Shown: one piece after another, positions 48,366-59,014 of the stretch
How the letters are laid out: every line of letters begins with the position of its first letter
How positions within the stretch are numbered: position 1 is the stretch's first letter
Assembly (NCBI GenBank): GCA_001632435.1
Contig: KV423916.1
Span: 310,001-374,000, forward strand
Direction of reading: 5' to 3'
Length of the DNA stretch: 64,000 bases
Source: Calocera cornea HHB12733
Taxonomy: Eukaryota; Basidiomycota; Dacrymycetes; Dacrymycetales; Dacrymycetaceae
Made by a program: the position numbers and the translations under genes
Notes under the pieces: generated by a model
Told to the model about the DNA's origin: nothing
The model's database searches: none
The model's input: the letters and a program-made list of their open reading frames with translations, nothing else

Positions 48366-49713
48366 TCGGAGTTGACACACGGCTGACTCGACGAGGGAAG
48401 GGGCGGGGCCTGCCACAGGGCCCCTTCATTCTTGTCTTCTAGCTAAGCACAGCAAGTAGAGAATGGATTTTAATCATTTTGCGATCGGGGCTTAGATAGC
48501 GGCCGGCCGGCCGCTGTCTTGTTGTGTCAATTGTCTGACCCGTCCATGCCGTCAATCGGCAAACGTAGTACAACGAGCCCGGACGGCCGTGTCGGCCATC
48601 ATCAGCATGATGCCCTCAGCCAGGCCTCCAACGGTCCCCTTCTTCTTGCTTTGGCTGCCCGTACGTCTCAGCATTAGGACCGGTATGTACGTCTGCCTAT
48701 GTATCCTATTGCAATATAGGCAGCACATCTTGGTCATCTTTTGGGGGTCACTGAGTGATTCGTACGTCGGCTCGTGCGCATGGGGCAGGCATGGACTTAG
48801 GAGGTGTCCATACGTCTGTTAAAGGTGTGTACGGAGCCACCAAACCAAACAGCACCTCCGAGTGCAGCCTACAACCTATTAATCGTCCTACCAAGGCGGC
48901 AGGCTCTCTACGGCTCGACCGTACAGCTGAGCGGCTTGGCTTGGTGACGATTACCTGCTCGCCGCCCTGCCCGCGGTTTTACCATTGTCCGGACGCGCAG
49001 CCTTACTGACAAAATGGCTATACGCCTGGCGTGTTCAGCAGAGCGAGTGCAGTTGCGTCACTCGCCATCGCCGGCCGTACGGACGTACATACATACAACC
49101 GCGTTGTCTCGGGCAATGGTAGGTCACCTACAGGCGTGCTTTGAGATCAATAGGTGGACTCTCCGCTCCTCCCCCCCTGCCGCGTACACCCAACATAGTA
49201 GGCTGGCCAGCCACGTCCCCTTCCCTTCCGTGCGGCTACGTCTCGCGCAGTACTGGACAAAGGATTGTGTCGGTTCACTTCTAATATGTTTGTACCGCTC
49301 GCTGGGGCGAGCGGTACAAATATATTACATGGAGCCCCCATCAGTCGCCCCCAGCTTGCTCAGGAGAGCCAGTGCGAATGCTCACCTCCTTCCCCTCTCT
49401 TCGTCCGTGCATGACTCTACTATGGACACCCCATGGGATGCGTCTTGTAAAACACAAATGACTCTTAGCTGTCCTGCATGGAAAGGGACAGCCGAGACAC
49501 GGCCGGGGTGCTAGTGACGATTGGGATGACTGTACATGGTTGCTCTAGCGTACGTGCTGAACTTCGAGCGGTCACGCGAATGGTCATCGGCACGGCCGGT
49601 ATTTTGTAACCAATTGGGACGACTCGCGGGTTTGTCTTGGGCGGTCGGCTGCCCCCCCGTACACTACGTACAATAATTCATTGATTATCATACGTACATA
49701 TGGTTGGAAGGTG
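48366..49713. other. Long spacer between cargo genes 4 and 5
   Basis: No supportable gene. Holds an 18 bp palindrome AGCGGCCGGCCGGCCGCT (48498-48515) and a long hairpin (49282-49327). Several CGTAC-rich patches. Confidence 0.5.
49282..49327. other. Near-perfect 21 bp-stem hairpin with 4-nt loop
   Basis: Arms 49282-49302 and 49307-49327 around loop TGGG; the core GTACCGCTCGC pairs with GCGAGCGGTAC. One position pairs as G-U in RNA. Transcription would give a very stable stem. Confidence 0.85.
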
Positions 49714-50961
49714 CTACACTACATGACCTCCTTCTTCTCCGGACGAGCTCTCTGACGGCCAATCGTCGTCCGAATCGTGTCCTTCCACGCCATCCGTCAG
49801 GTCCCAATCCACCCCTCCACCCCTGAATGACACGATTTGTGCGAATAGCCAACCCGGGAAATCGTGCTCTTTCCACTCTCTAGGTTCGAAACCTGCCATT
49901 GCCCCCAGGGACTCCCATGCTCGGACAAGAGGTGGCCTGAAGTCGTCCGGTGGGACCATCACTTCGTGGTCGAAGGTGTACGGCACTGGGAATATGTCCG
50001 GGCATACCGTCTGCAGCTGAATCGATTGTTCTTGAATCCAGGCTTCGAAACTTGGGCGGGCGACAGGATGGGGATCATGAAGGAGAAGTACAACCCCTTC
50101 GTCGGGATAATAGACGAACACCTGAGAGAGGGCCGTACGCCATTCGTGACTTTGACCAGACTGTTCAGAACATAACTCTAGCGTGCATGACCGAACGTAC
50201 CCAAAGTATCTCCCGGCATGCTCGACATCTCGCGCCGCCAGCCCAAACTCCGTGAATCGTCGGGGGATAGGACCGAGCAAGTTGCCTGACGTGAGCATTT
50301 CGCTCCTTCGGACGGCCGTTAATAGGTAAAACTCATTGTTCCATTTACCGAGGGGCCCCATATCCGGGAGCGCGTACGCTTGTCCGGAGATGGAGAGTCC
50401 CCGGCGGCCCTCCACCTGGATGGAAGTACCGGGCTTGGAGAACACCTCAGGCCGATGCTCATCCCGCCGAGCCGGCCCACGACCCGTACCACCGTAGAAG
50501 CAGGGGAGTCCTTCGATGCGTTCGTGGGACCAATCGATCACTTCTCCGGTCAGGTCGTCCGTGATGGCCCAGCTCGTTAGGATCAACAGCTTGAGCCATC
50601 GCTCTACGGCCGTTCCGAGTGGGACATACCGGGCCGATGGTAGATATAAGGCACCGCGCCGCTGTACGTCCGCTGAGGTGAAGACTGGCGAGTGGGCGAA
50701 CTCGAAGACGGGAGCGTCTCCAGAGCGATGGACGTCCATGGCGGGTAGACGCAACCACCTGTGGGCGGGTCCAAGGACGCAAAGTCCGTCCTGTGGACGC
50801 AGACCCTGATGGCGACCAGATATGGCTCGGACCAGATCTGGTCCGACCATATAATAGTTACCCGGTGAACCAGATCTGGTCGGACCTTCGCGCGCTTCAA
50901 ATGGGTTCCACTGAGAGATCGGCCGTCCATCCCACTGTTTCCGCCGCTGTGGGGAGGACAT
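49714..50961 (-). CDS. Cargo gene 5: hypothetical protein, divergent from the transposase
   Basis: Unrecognised single-exon frame of up to 415 aa. Its first ATG (50961) overlaps the transposase ATG, so the real start is probably internal: ATG at 50739 (MDVHRSGDAPVFEF) gives 341 aa. Content: LGTAVERWLKLLILTSWAIT, GKWNNEFYLLTAVRRSEML, GYVRSCTLELCSEQ, YYPDEGVVLLLHDPHP, PLVRAWESLGAMAGF, and an acidic Ser-rich C-terminus (DSDDDWPSESSSGEEGG). No catalytic signature seen. Shared regulation with the transposase is likely from the head-to-head arrangement. Confidence 0.6.
   Translation of the reverse strand: MSSPQRRKQWDGRPISQWNPFEAREGPTRSGSPGNYYMVGPDLVRAISGRHQGLRPQDGLCVLGPAHRWLRLPAMDVHRSGDAPVFEFAHSPVFTSADVQRRGALYLPSARYVPLGTAVERWLKLLILTSWAITDDLTGEVIDWSHERIEGLPCFYGGTGRGPARRDEHRPEVFSKPGTSIQVEGRRGLSISGQAYALPDMGPLGKWNNEFYLLTAVRRSEMLTSGNLLGPIPRRFTEFGLAARDVEHAGRYFGYVRSCTLELCSEQSGQSHEWRTALSQVFVYYPDEGVVLLLHDPHPVARPSFEAWIQEQSIQLQTVCPDIFPVPYTFDHEVMVPPDDFRPPLVRAWESLGAMAGFEPREWKEHDFPGWLFAQIVSFRGGGVDWDLTDGVEGHDSDDDWPSESSSGEEGGHVV
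50829..50879. promoter_or_regulatory. CCAGATCTGG palindromes in the transposase/cargo 5 divergent promoter
   Basis: GGACCAGATCTGGTCC (16 bp perfect palindrome) at 50829-50844 and CCAGATCTGG again at 50870-50879, with a TATAATA-like sequence between them (50849-50856). The same decamer is present twice in each TIR and at 59920-59929. Suggests transposase binding and autoregulation (inference). Confidence 0.6.
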
Positions 50962-53900
50962 GCCACCTAAGCCTTCCTTCTTCCTGGGTCGACAACGCCG
51001 CCGCCGTCTGGCTGGTCCTTCGGTGGAGCCCGCGACGCCAGGCGACCGTCCGCCATTCGTACGCCAAAGACGCTTGGATGATCAACACAAAAGGCGGCGG
51101 ACGGAAGGGCGCGGATGGGAGAGCAGGCCGGACCATTTACCTGCCCTACAGTCTGGCTCCCAGTATGTTGGAGGCGACCCAGTCTATGACAGCGATCACA
51201 ACCCAACCGAGCTATATGATCCCGATGCGAACGATTGGGCGGAGGTGCTGGAACCCGTCCGGGCGGACGTCCCTGCGAAAGCACAGAATGAACGCCGTCG
51301 ATACGCTTTTCGGAAAGCCAAAACGTACAAGATATGGTTGAGGACACTGCCTTCGCTGGTCGGGGCGGTTCAGAAGCATTACGGGTCTCCTGCAACTCCA
51401 GACGGCCGCCCGGAGAGGTACGAGGGTGGAATGTCCGAGGGAGCATGTGGTGCTGCTTGCCATGATGTGTCGATAACCCGCCTGAATTGCGTGGGCCTGG
51501 ATGGTGCGTGCCTGTTGGGTACATACTCCTGAGTGGGGCTGACACGCCACAGGGTACCAAACAAGGACCTTTCTCTCTTGTGCCCTTCATTCCCTGAGCG
51601 AGGTCATGGTCGAAGCGGGCATGTGGCCAAGCACGCCGATCCGTCCGCAGCTAGGCTTCACGTTTGAATGCCTGAGCCACTTTATCCATCTGCATCGTGC
51701 CTGTGCCGTGCCCGTAGATGCCTTCTGTGACAGCCTGCTGTCCAAACAAGCTGAATTCGGCATTCACTATCTTGATTCATCAGGCGTACGTCCCCCGTAG
51801 TTGTCGCTCCAAGTCGAGAGCAGCTATCTGAGATGACCGGACGTCCGTAGGTCCGTCCACTGAGTGACCCATGGCGACGAAGTTTCGCCAGCGCGGTACT
51901 GTGGTATGAACTGACTCTCATACGGTGGAATCGACAGCTCTGGACGGCGATATCAGCTCTCCATGTGACTGCCCCTGCCGCGGCATCGATCGGTGGTGAA
52001 GATCGGTGAGGCCAAAGTCCCCTGCACCGTGACCGTGCCTCCGTCCGCCTCAGACGAGCTTGTCCAGCTTGTTTTGCACTGGACGCATGGGGTCGCGACG
52101 CCAAGAGGTGAGCAGATGAGACCCTGTCACGTACGTGTGGTAGATGACCATCGGAAGGCAGCCAGATATTATCGTATGCACGGACGGCAACCGACAGCTA
52201 CGGCGCTTCAGGGGCCGTTCGGAAGGTGCCCCTTTCTACCAGGCAGAACTGTTCCTGTCGGTTGAGGAAGTCGATGCAGTGGGGGAAAAGATGGCGAGCC
52301 AACGTACGTCTCGATCGGACGTCGAAGTTCCAGGCAAGCTCAGCGAAGAGGCACGAGAGCGATGCAAGAAATCCTTCAAAGTGGCAGACGAACAAGCAGA
52401 GATCGTGGACGGGCATCTGTTCGATCCGACCGGATTGATGGTGCTACTGTGCCGACATGATGTACCACTATTTGCGTGTGACATCACGACCCCAGGAGAG
52501 CAGCAGAAGTATGTGGTCGCCTTGCTGAAGGCACTGCTGCGAGAGCTGCCCATGCACGCCACTGTCGGGTTGTTATACGATATCGGGTGTCAACTGGACC
52601 ACAGCTGTATGAAAGTGAGCACAGGCTGCCAGGCGTTGATGCACGACCCACTCATCTCGTCCGGCCGGAAGTACGGCTATTTGGAGGACCATTTCGGCCG
52701 GATTTCTATGGGATGCAGCGTGATGCACGCGTACGGACACGAGTGGGCGTGCCAAGTGGTATATCATCCACGACGGCGGGAAGGCTTCGGTTTGAGCGAC
52801 GGAGAAGGAAGCGAGCAAGTCTGGAGTCGTATTCGTCGGGAGATTCCCATCCTACGCCGTGCGGATGTACGTCCCATCGTGGCTCTGTTCCTGCCGCGCT
52901 GAGCTCTTCTTCCAAGGCAGAAACAATGTCGTGTTATGGTGCTCGATCAAAAACTCATCCATTGTGGGCGATCAATGATCCAACACCTGGGCACCTGGAT
53001 GACGCGTAAAGTGAAGCTGATCGAGCATCAACGTCAACACGCCGAAGAGCTCGTACGAGCGAGCGGAATGTCGAGTCGCCAGTTGCAAGAACAGCACTCC
53101 CTGCAGATGGCCCAGCCACAGTCCGTACGGACGGGTGAGTTGGGACACGCAAGGGTGTAATGCGAGCTGAGATACTTGTACGCAGAGACATTGAGCACAG
53201 TGGAAAGCAAGATGCAGACATACAGGCATCTTCAGCAGGAGATCCAGCGGTTGGAAGGCTCCATTCTGGAAGCGCGGAACGAGCTTGCACGGGCGTACGG
53301 CACTCGGGAAGCGACCGCAATGGTTGCCCAGCTGCGGCACACACACAGCACCATGCTGAGTCAAGGTGAAGCCCTGTTCGCAAGCATGCGGATCGATCGA
53401 TCATTCCCAGAGTTCCGAGGCGTGTCCAGCCAATTCTTGCAATATCTGGTGCTGGCGCGGCAGGAAAAGATCTACGTCCGTGAGCGCATCGTTGGCCATA
53501 TGTGGGAGCTAGCGAGGCTGAGAAGAGCACGGGGAGGGGGCCATGAACCGATCGGTACGAAAATCAGGAGTGAGAACGATACGAGAGACTGATCCGGACG
53601 GGCGTAGGGACGAAGCTTCGAGATCAGATCTTGAAAGGGTACGGGCCCCGCTGGAAGACCACGCAAGCGGCGATCCGCAGGTACAACACTTATGTCGATC
53701 GTTTACGCGAAGCTTTCAGTCCGGAATGGAATATTCCTCTGCCGCTGAAGCTGAGCGCGGAGAGACTGGAAGTCCCGACAGAGGACCACCATCTCTTCAC
53801 TGATGTTTGGTGGCCATCAGTGCAGACTCCAGCCGCATGGATAACGGACGAACGTGTGCGACAAGGCGTCACAGGATGGCTGCTACAGGCGCACTGCGAA

Positions 53901-55470
53901 GAGGAGTCAGTACGCTTGGACCTCGAAGGCGCCAACCTGGTACGTTGGTGGAAAGAGGAGTGGGACGCACTCACTCAGGCCGAGGCCGACGCAGATCGTA
54001 CGTGTGTGAACAGCCCGATGATATTTCGCTGCTGACATGATAGTGCTCGTGCAGATCCCGCTGATAAGATTTGGCTGTCCAGACAGAGAGTCGAGCACAG
54101 TCTGAAGCGACATCGGTGGTCTTCACTAGTGGTCCAGCCGGCCGTGTGGAAAGAAGTATGGGCGGCAGAGCAACCTGCCGATCGACCGGACGGTTGGGCA
54201 GAAGACCAAGGCGATATACACGATGGAGAGGACAACGAGTCATTATCGGCGGCGAGCGATCCGTACGACCGCACCATGGGGGATGTTGACGCGTTGGTGG
54301 AAGAGATGGGCGGGGTCATGTTGGCTGATGGGTCTCCGGATGCGACCGACACCGGACGCGGTTATCTTTCCGAAGAGGTCGAAGAGGAAGGCGTGGCCGA
54401 CGGCGATGCAGAAGTATCAGGATGGCGACGGGAGGACAACCGCGGGTTGTGGCCTGCACGGGCCGCACAGCAGGCACCGCACAACAGACCGTCCGTCGCG
54501 ACGGCGCCTCGTCAGCTCGTGACGGACGCCCAAATTCTCCATCCGGATCCACACTTCTCGGAACGATGGCAATTGTACGAATGGAAAGAGTGGTATGTGG
54601 GGGAGCGGCATACCCGGGTGGACATTCCGGTGGTGGAGCTGCAGCGCTTGGCAAGCCCCACCGCTTGGATGAGTGAAATCATCGTGAACGACTTTGGTGC
54701 CATGTTTGAGGCCGCGCAGCCGAGCCATTGGTTCCCAGAGTCGCATACGGACGTTCGTGTATTCTCGTCATATATCGAAACTTCAGGGAGAGGATGGGCG
54801 GACGAGGAGCGGTGGTACGACCGATTTGTGTCGCGACGTGTCTGGACGGAGACTAGAGAGGGCGGCCAGCGTAGGCGGGTGAGCGATCAATGCAGTCATT
54901 GCGCTCACGGGTTGACTGTTGTCGTAGGTGTACGACCGTATGCACTGCTGGAGCAAGCCTGTATGGATTTTCCCGAGATATCGCGCGGACTTATTGCATT
55001 GGCGCCTCCTGGTCGTCGACTTCGAATCCCAGGAGGTGCGAGTGTACGACAGTATGGCAGGCGTGGGGGGCTGGGAAAAGGACGTGGAGGTAGGTCGGGA
55101 TTGCTCGGACGAGGGCCGCGAGAGCGGGATGACTGTCCATACTGACTGAGTCCAGGATGTCCATGCCATCTTGAGGAGAATCATGCGATTGAGCAGGTAT
55201 GCAGGCACCATAGAACCGGAGGACTGGAGGACTGTGCTGGTAGACGTACGTCCGTAACCGTAACCCTTGATCGGCGAGGATGATGTCTTGCAACAGTGCC
55301 AGCAGCAGCCTAACGAGAATGATTGTGGCGTATGGGTTTTGGCCCAGATGCTCGCCCTGGCTCGGGGATTCGGACGGACGGGACAGCTAAATATGGAATA
55401 CTTTAGGAGTTGTCTTCTGCAAGCGTACTGCCAGGTAGCAAAGAAACACACAGAACAGGAATGCGACTGA
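50960..55470 (+). CDS. KDZ transposase fused to a C-terminal Ulp1-like (C48) protease
   Basis: Twelve exons: 50960-51503, 51553-51785, 51851-52005, 52054-52107, 52158-52866, 52921-53134, 53186-53554, 53608-53997, 54055-54878, 54928-55089, 55156-55245, 55297-55470; 1305 aa. KDZ hallmarks: CPACF (about 314-318), first Asp in VCTDGN (338), ITTPGEQQKYVVALLKAL, second Asp in LLYDIGCQ (470), MHAYGHEWACQVVYHPRRRE, then EGFGLSDGEGSE with the Glu at 545. A helical C-terminal region follows (SKMQTYRHLQQEIQRLEGSI, QILKGYGPRWKTTQAAIRRY) and an acidic linker. The protease shows His in DLLHW (1188), Asp in VYDS (1205), Gln region QQQPNE and Cys in NDCGVW (1258), so its triad looks intact. The 52108-52157 intron uses an AAG acceptor and restores the CPACF frame. 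The join between the two halves rests on one intron (53998-54054); two separate genes remain possible. Confidence 0.9.
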
Positions 55471-55816
55471 TAGATCGAAGCTGGGCTGGGGAGACGAAAG
55501 GCCGAACGGGCGTACGGGGGACGTCGAGTCCCTGGGGTGGCTGTACATGGTCATCGGTCTAACCTATAGAGAATGAATATCGGGCAGAGCATTCATGGCT
55601 GGCTATACGGTCACTTTTCTGAGCCGTCATGAATAGGGCGGAATGTATGTAACTACAACAATCGATAGGTAACTACAGACCGATGTCCCGAAACTGAGAG
55701 ACCGTGGTAATAACTAGGCTCGAGAGAAGGAACGAGTGGAAGTAATGTATGATTTTGATGGTTGCAAGTCGGCCAGATGTCCGGTCGTGCGTGCTTCGAG
55801 AGGGAGTTTGAAATGA

Positions 55817-56228
55817 GGTGGAGAAGAGTACAGTGCGGATGGTTGGTGGGCCGGATGTACGGCGGTGCTTGCAGAGAGTTCGTAAGGTTGTGGATAAGAG
55901 TACAGTGCGATGGTTGGTGGGCCGGATGTACGACCGTGCTTGCAGAGAGTTCGTAAGGGTGTGGAGAAGAGTACAGTGCGATGGTTGGTGGGCCGGATGT
56001 ACGACCGTGCTTGCAGAGAGTTCGTAAGGGTGTGGAGAAGAGTACAGTGCGATGGTTGGTGGGCCGGATGTACGACCGTGCTTGCAGAGAGTTCGTAAGG
56101 GTGTGGAGAAGAGTACAGTGCGATGGTTGGTGGGCCGGATGTACGACCGTGCTTGCAGAGAGTTCGTAAGGGTGTGGAGAAGAGTACAGTGCGGATGGTT
56201 GGTGGGCCGGATGTACGACCGTGCTTGC
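55817..56228. repeat. 71 bp minisatellite, nearly six copies
   Basis: Unit starts GATGGTTGGTGGGCCGGATG; starts at 55838, 55909, 55980, 56051, 56122 and 56194 (the last step is 72 bp and the last unit partial). Inner copies appear identical; the outer ones differ slightly. It lies between convergent gene ends inside the transposon (gap 55471-56311). Confidence 0.95.
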
Positions 56229-56311
56229 TTGAAGAACAATGCGTAGACCGTCGGACGGCGATGCCTGCTGAGTACGACATGTATAGATTAACGTAGCGAC
56301 AGGTGAGTGCG

Positions 56312-58619
56312 TCAACGCCTGCGACGCTTGACCTCGCTGGGGGCAGATGATTTCGATACGTGGCGTTCGGAGCCCTGCTGAAGTGGGGCGGCCTGTGCAG
56401 AAGAGGTGGATGGCGCTGGGCCCTGGCCATGTGTAGAAGTGGTAGTAGCTGATGTGGACGGGAGGTCGTGCCTGTCTTCGTCTTCGTGGTTGGCCGACTG
56501 CGAGGGGGAATGACACTGGCGTCGACTGCCCGTACGGCTGAAGGCTGCACTGAGCTCATCGAGAGGATTCGGCTGGAGAAGTTGCGTCCGGGAGCGCGTA
56601 CGATTGGCGACGGCGGCGGCGAGTGGGTCGAGGGTCCGAGAGGGACCAGCAATCGGACGATCATTAGCATGGCTGGACGATGCCGTGGCATTACGGGCCG
56701 TCCGATGAGGATGAGGGGTAGCAGGGGGCCGGCGAGGGGTGTGACGGCGAGGCGGAGTACGGTTCGCAGGAATGTCCGGTGAAGTACGGCGATCCTCGGT
56801 GAGAGTTGAAGCGTACGATTGGACGGTATTACTGGCGGCAAGAACATCTTCCAGTCGGTTGCGTTGGGCCTGGGCCTCAAGATACTGCGATTCGGTGTGC
56901 TCCGCATGGTGTACGGCCGTACGGAAATCATCCTCCGCGTCCATAGTGGCTCGCAGGATAGCGACGATCTGCGGTGAAAAGGCCTTTGAACGGACAGTTA
57001 CGCCATTAAAGAAGTCGCGCGCTTCCGCGGCAAGGTCCGGGTTGCTGAGTATCTCGGCGGCGCGAGCCATAATGTCATCATCATCCATATCTCTGAGGAT
57101 GGCCGCGTTGTCAATTACTTCTTGCTCCTCTTCTTGTGAATCGGTGCGCTTCCTCTTGCCCTTGCCCTTGTCCTTGCCCTGCCGCATATATGTTAGTACA
57201 AGCGGACGAGAATACGAGCGAGGCGGACGTACGTCCTTGTGATTGCTTTGCCCGGTGGGCGCGGTAGTCGTACAGGAACCTCCCCCGGAAGGTTGACCAC
57301 GAACGGGAGGACGGACAGAGGATGTTTGTGCACGAGCAGGTTGCGTGTCGGGGGGACGAGTGAAGGAAGGGGCTTTGAAATTAGGTGCGGCCGTATGGCT
57401 GCGTCCACCGGGGGCCTGGCTGGGTCGCCGATTGCCGAGTGGCCGCCGAGGTTGACTGGCCTGGGATTGTTGACTGGCCTGTGACGAAGGCAGGACGGAA
57501 GGATGGTGCGTTGCGGGGAAATGGACGGATGCAGGGAGAAGATCACTCCGTTCACGGAGCGGGACGGCCGCGGCGGAATCGGGATCGTGTACGCCACGGT
57601 CAATCGCACGGCGACGGAGGACCGGGTCGATCATCTCAGGCGGTGCCGCGATACCTTGTTCGGGGGGACGGAGCTCCGGACGAGCACCGGAGGGGAAGGT
57701 CACAGTTTCGAGGGGTATGCCGACCGCCTGGGCGAGCCGCATTTGCATCTTATCCGCCCACTCTGTACGATGAGGTCAGATACTGGAACGAGATACGGAC
57801 GATCGGACGTACCCCAGTAGGTGCACTCGTCCTTGGTATGATACCATGGGCACTCTATATGCGGTGAGAACAGCGAAAAGTGAGGAATGAAAAAGGCGCA
57901 CTGAAGAACTTTATGCGAGTCCCGTCCCTCCTCCCGAACCAGGACACAGCAAGACGTCCGTGGCAACACCTAGGTTGCTTTTCCCATATCACCTCGCCTT
58001 TCCAGTGGTAGCGCCTACGCCAACGTGTCGTGTCGGTCGGATCGACAGGTCCGCGAGAGGGCGGCAGATCGCCCTCATCGAGCAGCATATCAGATTCGGC
58101 GAAGACTGGAGGGGGTGGGCGCGGACGGATGGTCGGACGACGAGTCGGACGGTCGGCGGGTTGCAGAGACTCCGCCTCGACTGCATCCAGGGCAGCAAGC
58201 ATCTCAGCATCAAGTTCTTCCTGCGCATACATGAGGGCAAATTCATCTTCAGAGGGTTCGGTTGGCTGGAGGAGGTCGGGCGGAAGTTCGACGTCGTTGT
58301 CGAGATTGGCTAAGTAGGCCTCGTATGCTTCCAGAGCGCCCGGTGACATTGTGGCCGAACGAGCTATATGCTCCTGCGAACTAGGCGGGGTGGGAGCCGG
58401 ATGGTCGGCCTCTGCATCCGGACGATCGAGTTCTACGGCGGTTCCGCCAGAAGTCGGATCACTCACTTCATATTCGTTCTCGGACGGGTTTTCATCTTGC
58501 ATTTCGTCCAGGAAAGCATCGACGGTGTCAGGAGGAGTAGGGTCGGGGGTATGGTCCGTGGGTGTGGCCGTACGTGTATCGTCCTCGCCTTTGGCGCCGA
58601 TGTAACTAACACCAGCCAT
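56312..58619 (-). CDS. Cargo gene 6: GRF-type zinc-finger protein
   Basis: Exons 58619-57902, 57854-57813, 57762-57233, 57178-56312; 718 aa. Splicing assembles a GRF zinc finger at about residues 220-258: PRCCHGRLAVSWF, RIKFFKCPWYHTKDEC, TYWEWADKM, matching the family order C-x2-G...R-x-FF-x-C...C-x-(F/Y)-x-W-A-D. GRF fingers bind nucleic acid and occur in TOP3A, NEIL3 and APE2. The N-terminus is acidic, the middle very basic (GKDKGKGKRKRTD) and the C-terminus Ser/Thr/Pro-rich, ending KRRRR. A 54-nt in-frame intron (57179-57232) with a CTAAC branch point carries no stop, so retention would add 18 residues. Likely a DNA- or RNA-binding helper of the element. Confidence 0.75.
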
Positions 58620-59014
58620 ACTTACGTACAAAAGAACTGCTTCAAGATAGAACCACAGAAAGACTGATCGAAGAATGCAAAGGGACGTACGCGGGGGACG
58701 GGTTGGTGGCCGTGCGGAGATCAGGAGACGAGATCGAAAGCAGAGCGGCGGTTACGATCTGTACGGAGGACTAAGGAGAGAGTAAAGTAGAAGGAGGGAG
58801 GGAGGATAAAAGTGCAGTGTAATGGAGTGTAGACTTGTAGGATATAGGTTGAGGAGACGGGTATGAGGTACAGTGGTACAGTGAGAGGGGACAGAAAGAG
58901 ATGAATGCGGGATGGGCGACGCGCTGGCCGGACGCGTGTAGGCGAAACCACGTGTTCAGGGTGCGCCGTCGTGGGGCCACCGTGTCCTGCCTCAACTCCC
59001 TCGAACAATCAACG
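58620..59014. other. Divergent spacer between cargo genes 6 and 7
   Basis: No gene seen. Probably a bidirectional promoter; rich in GTACAG/GGAGG tracts. Confidence 0.4.

Noticed and set aside
49014..49514. Plus-strand open frame of 166 codons in the transposon spacer
   Set aside because: Spans the hairpin and CGTAC-rich spacer, has no domain and no supporting splice structure.
55817..56228. 71 bp repeats as a CRISPR array
   Set aside because: Head-to-tail units without unique spacers, in a eukaryotic genome; a minisatellite. The open frames across it arise from the repeat itself.
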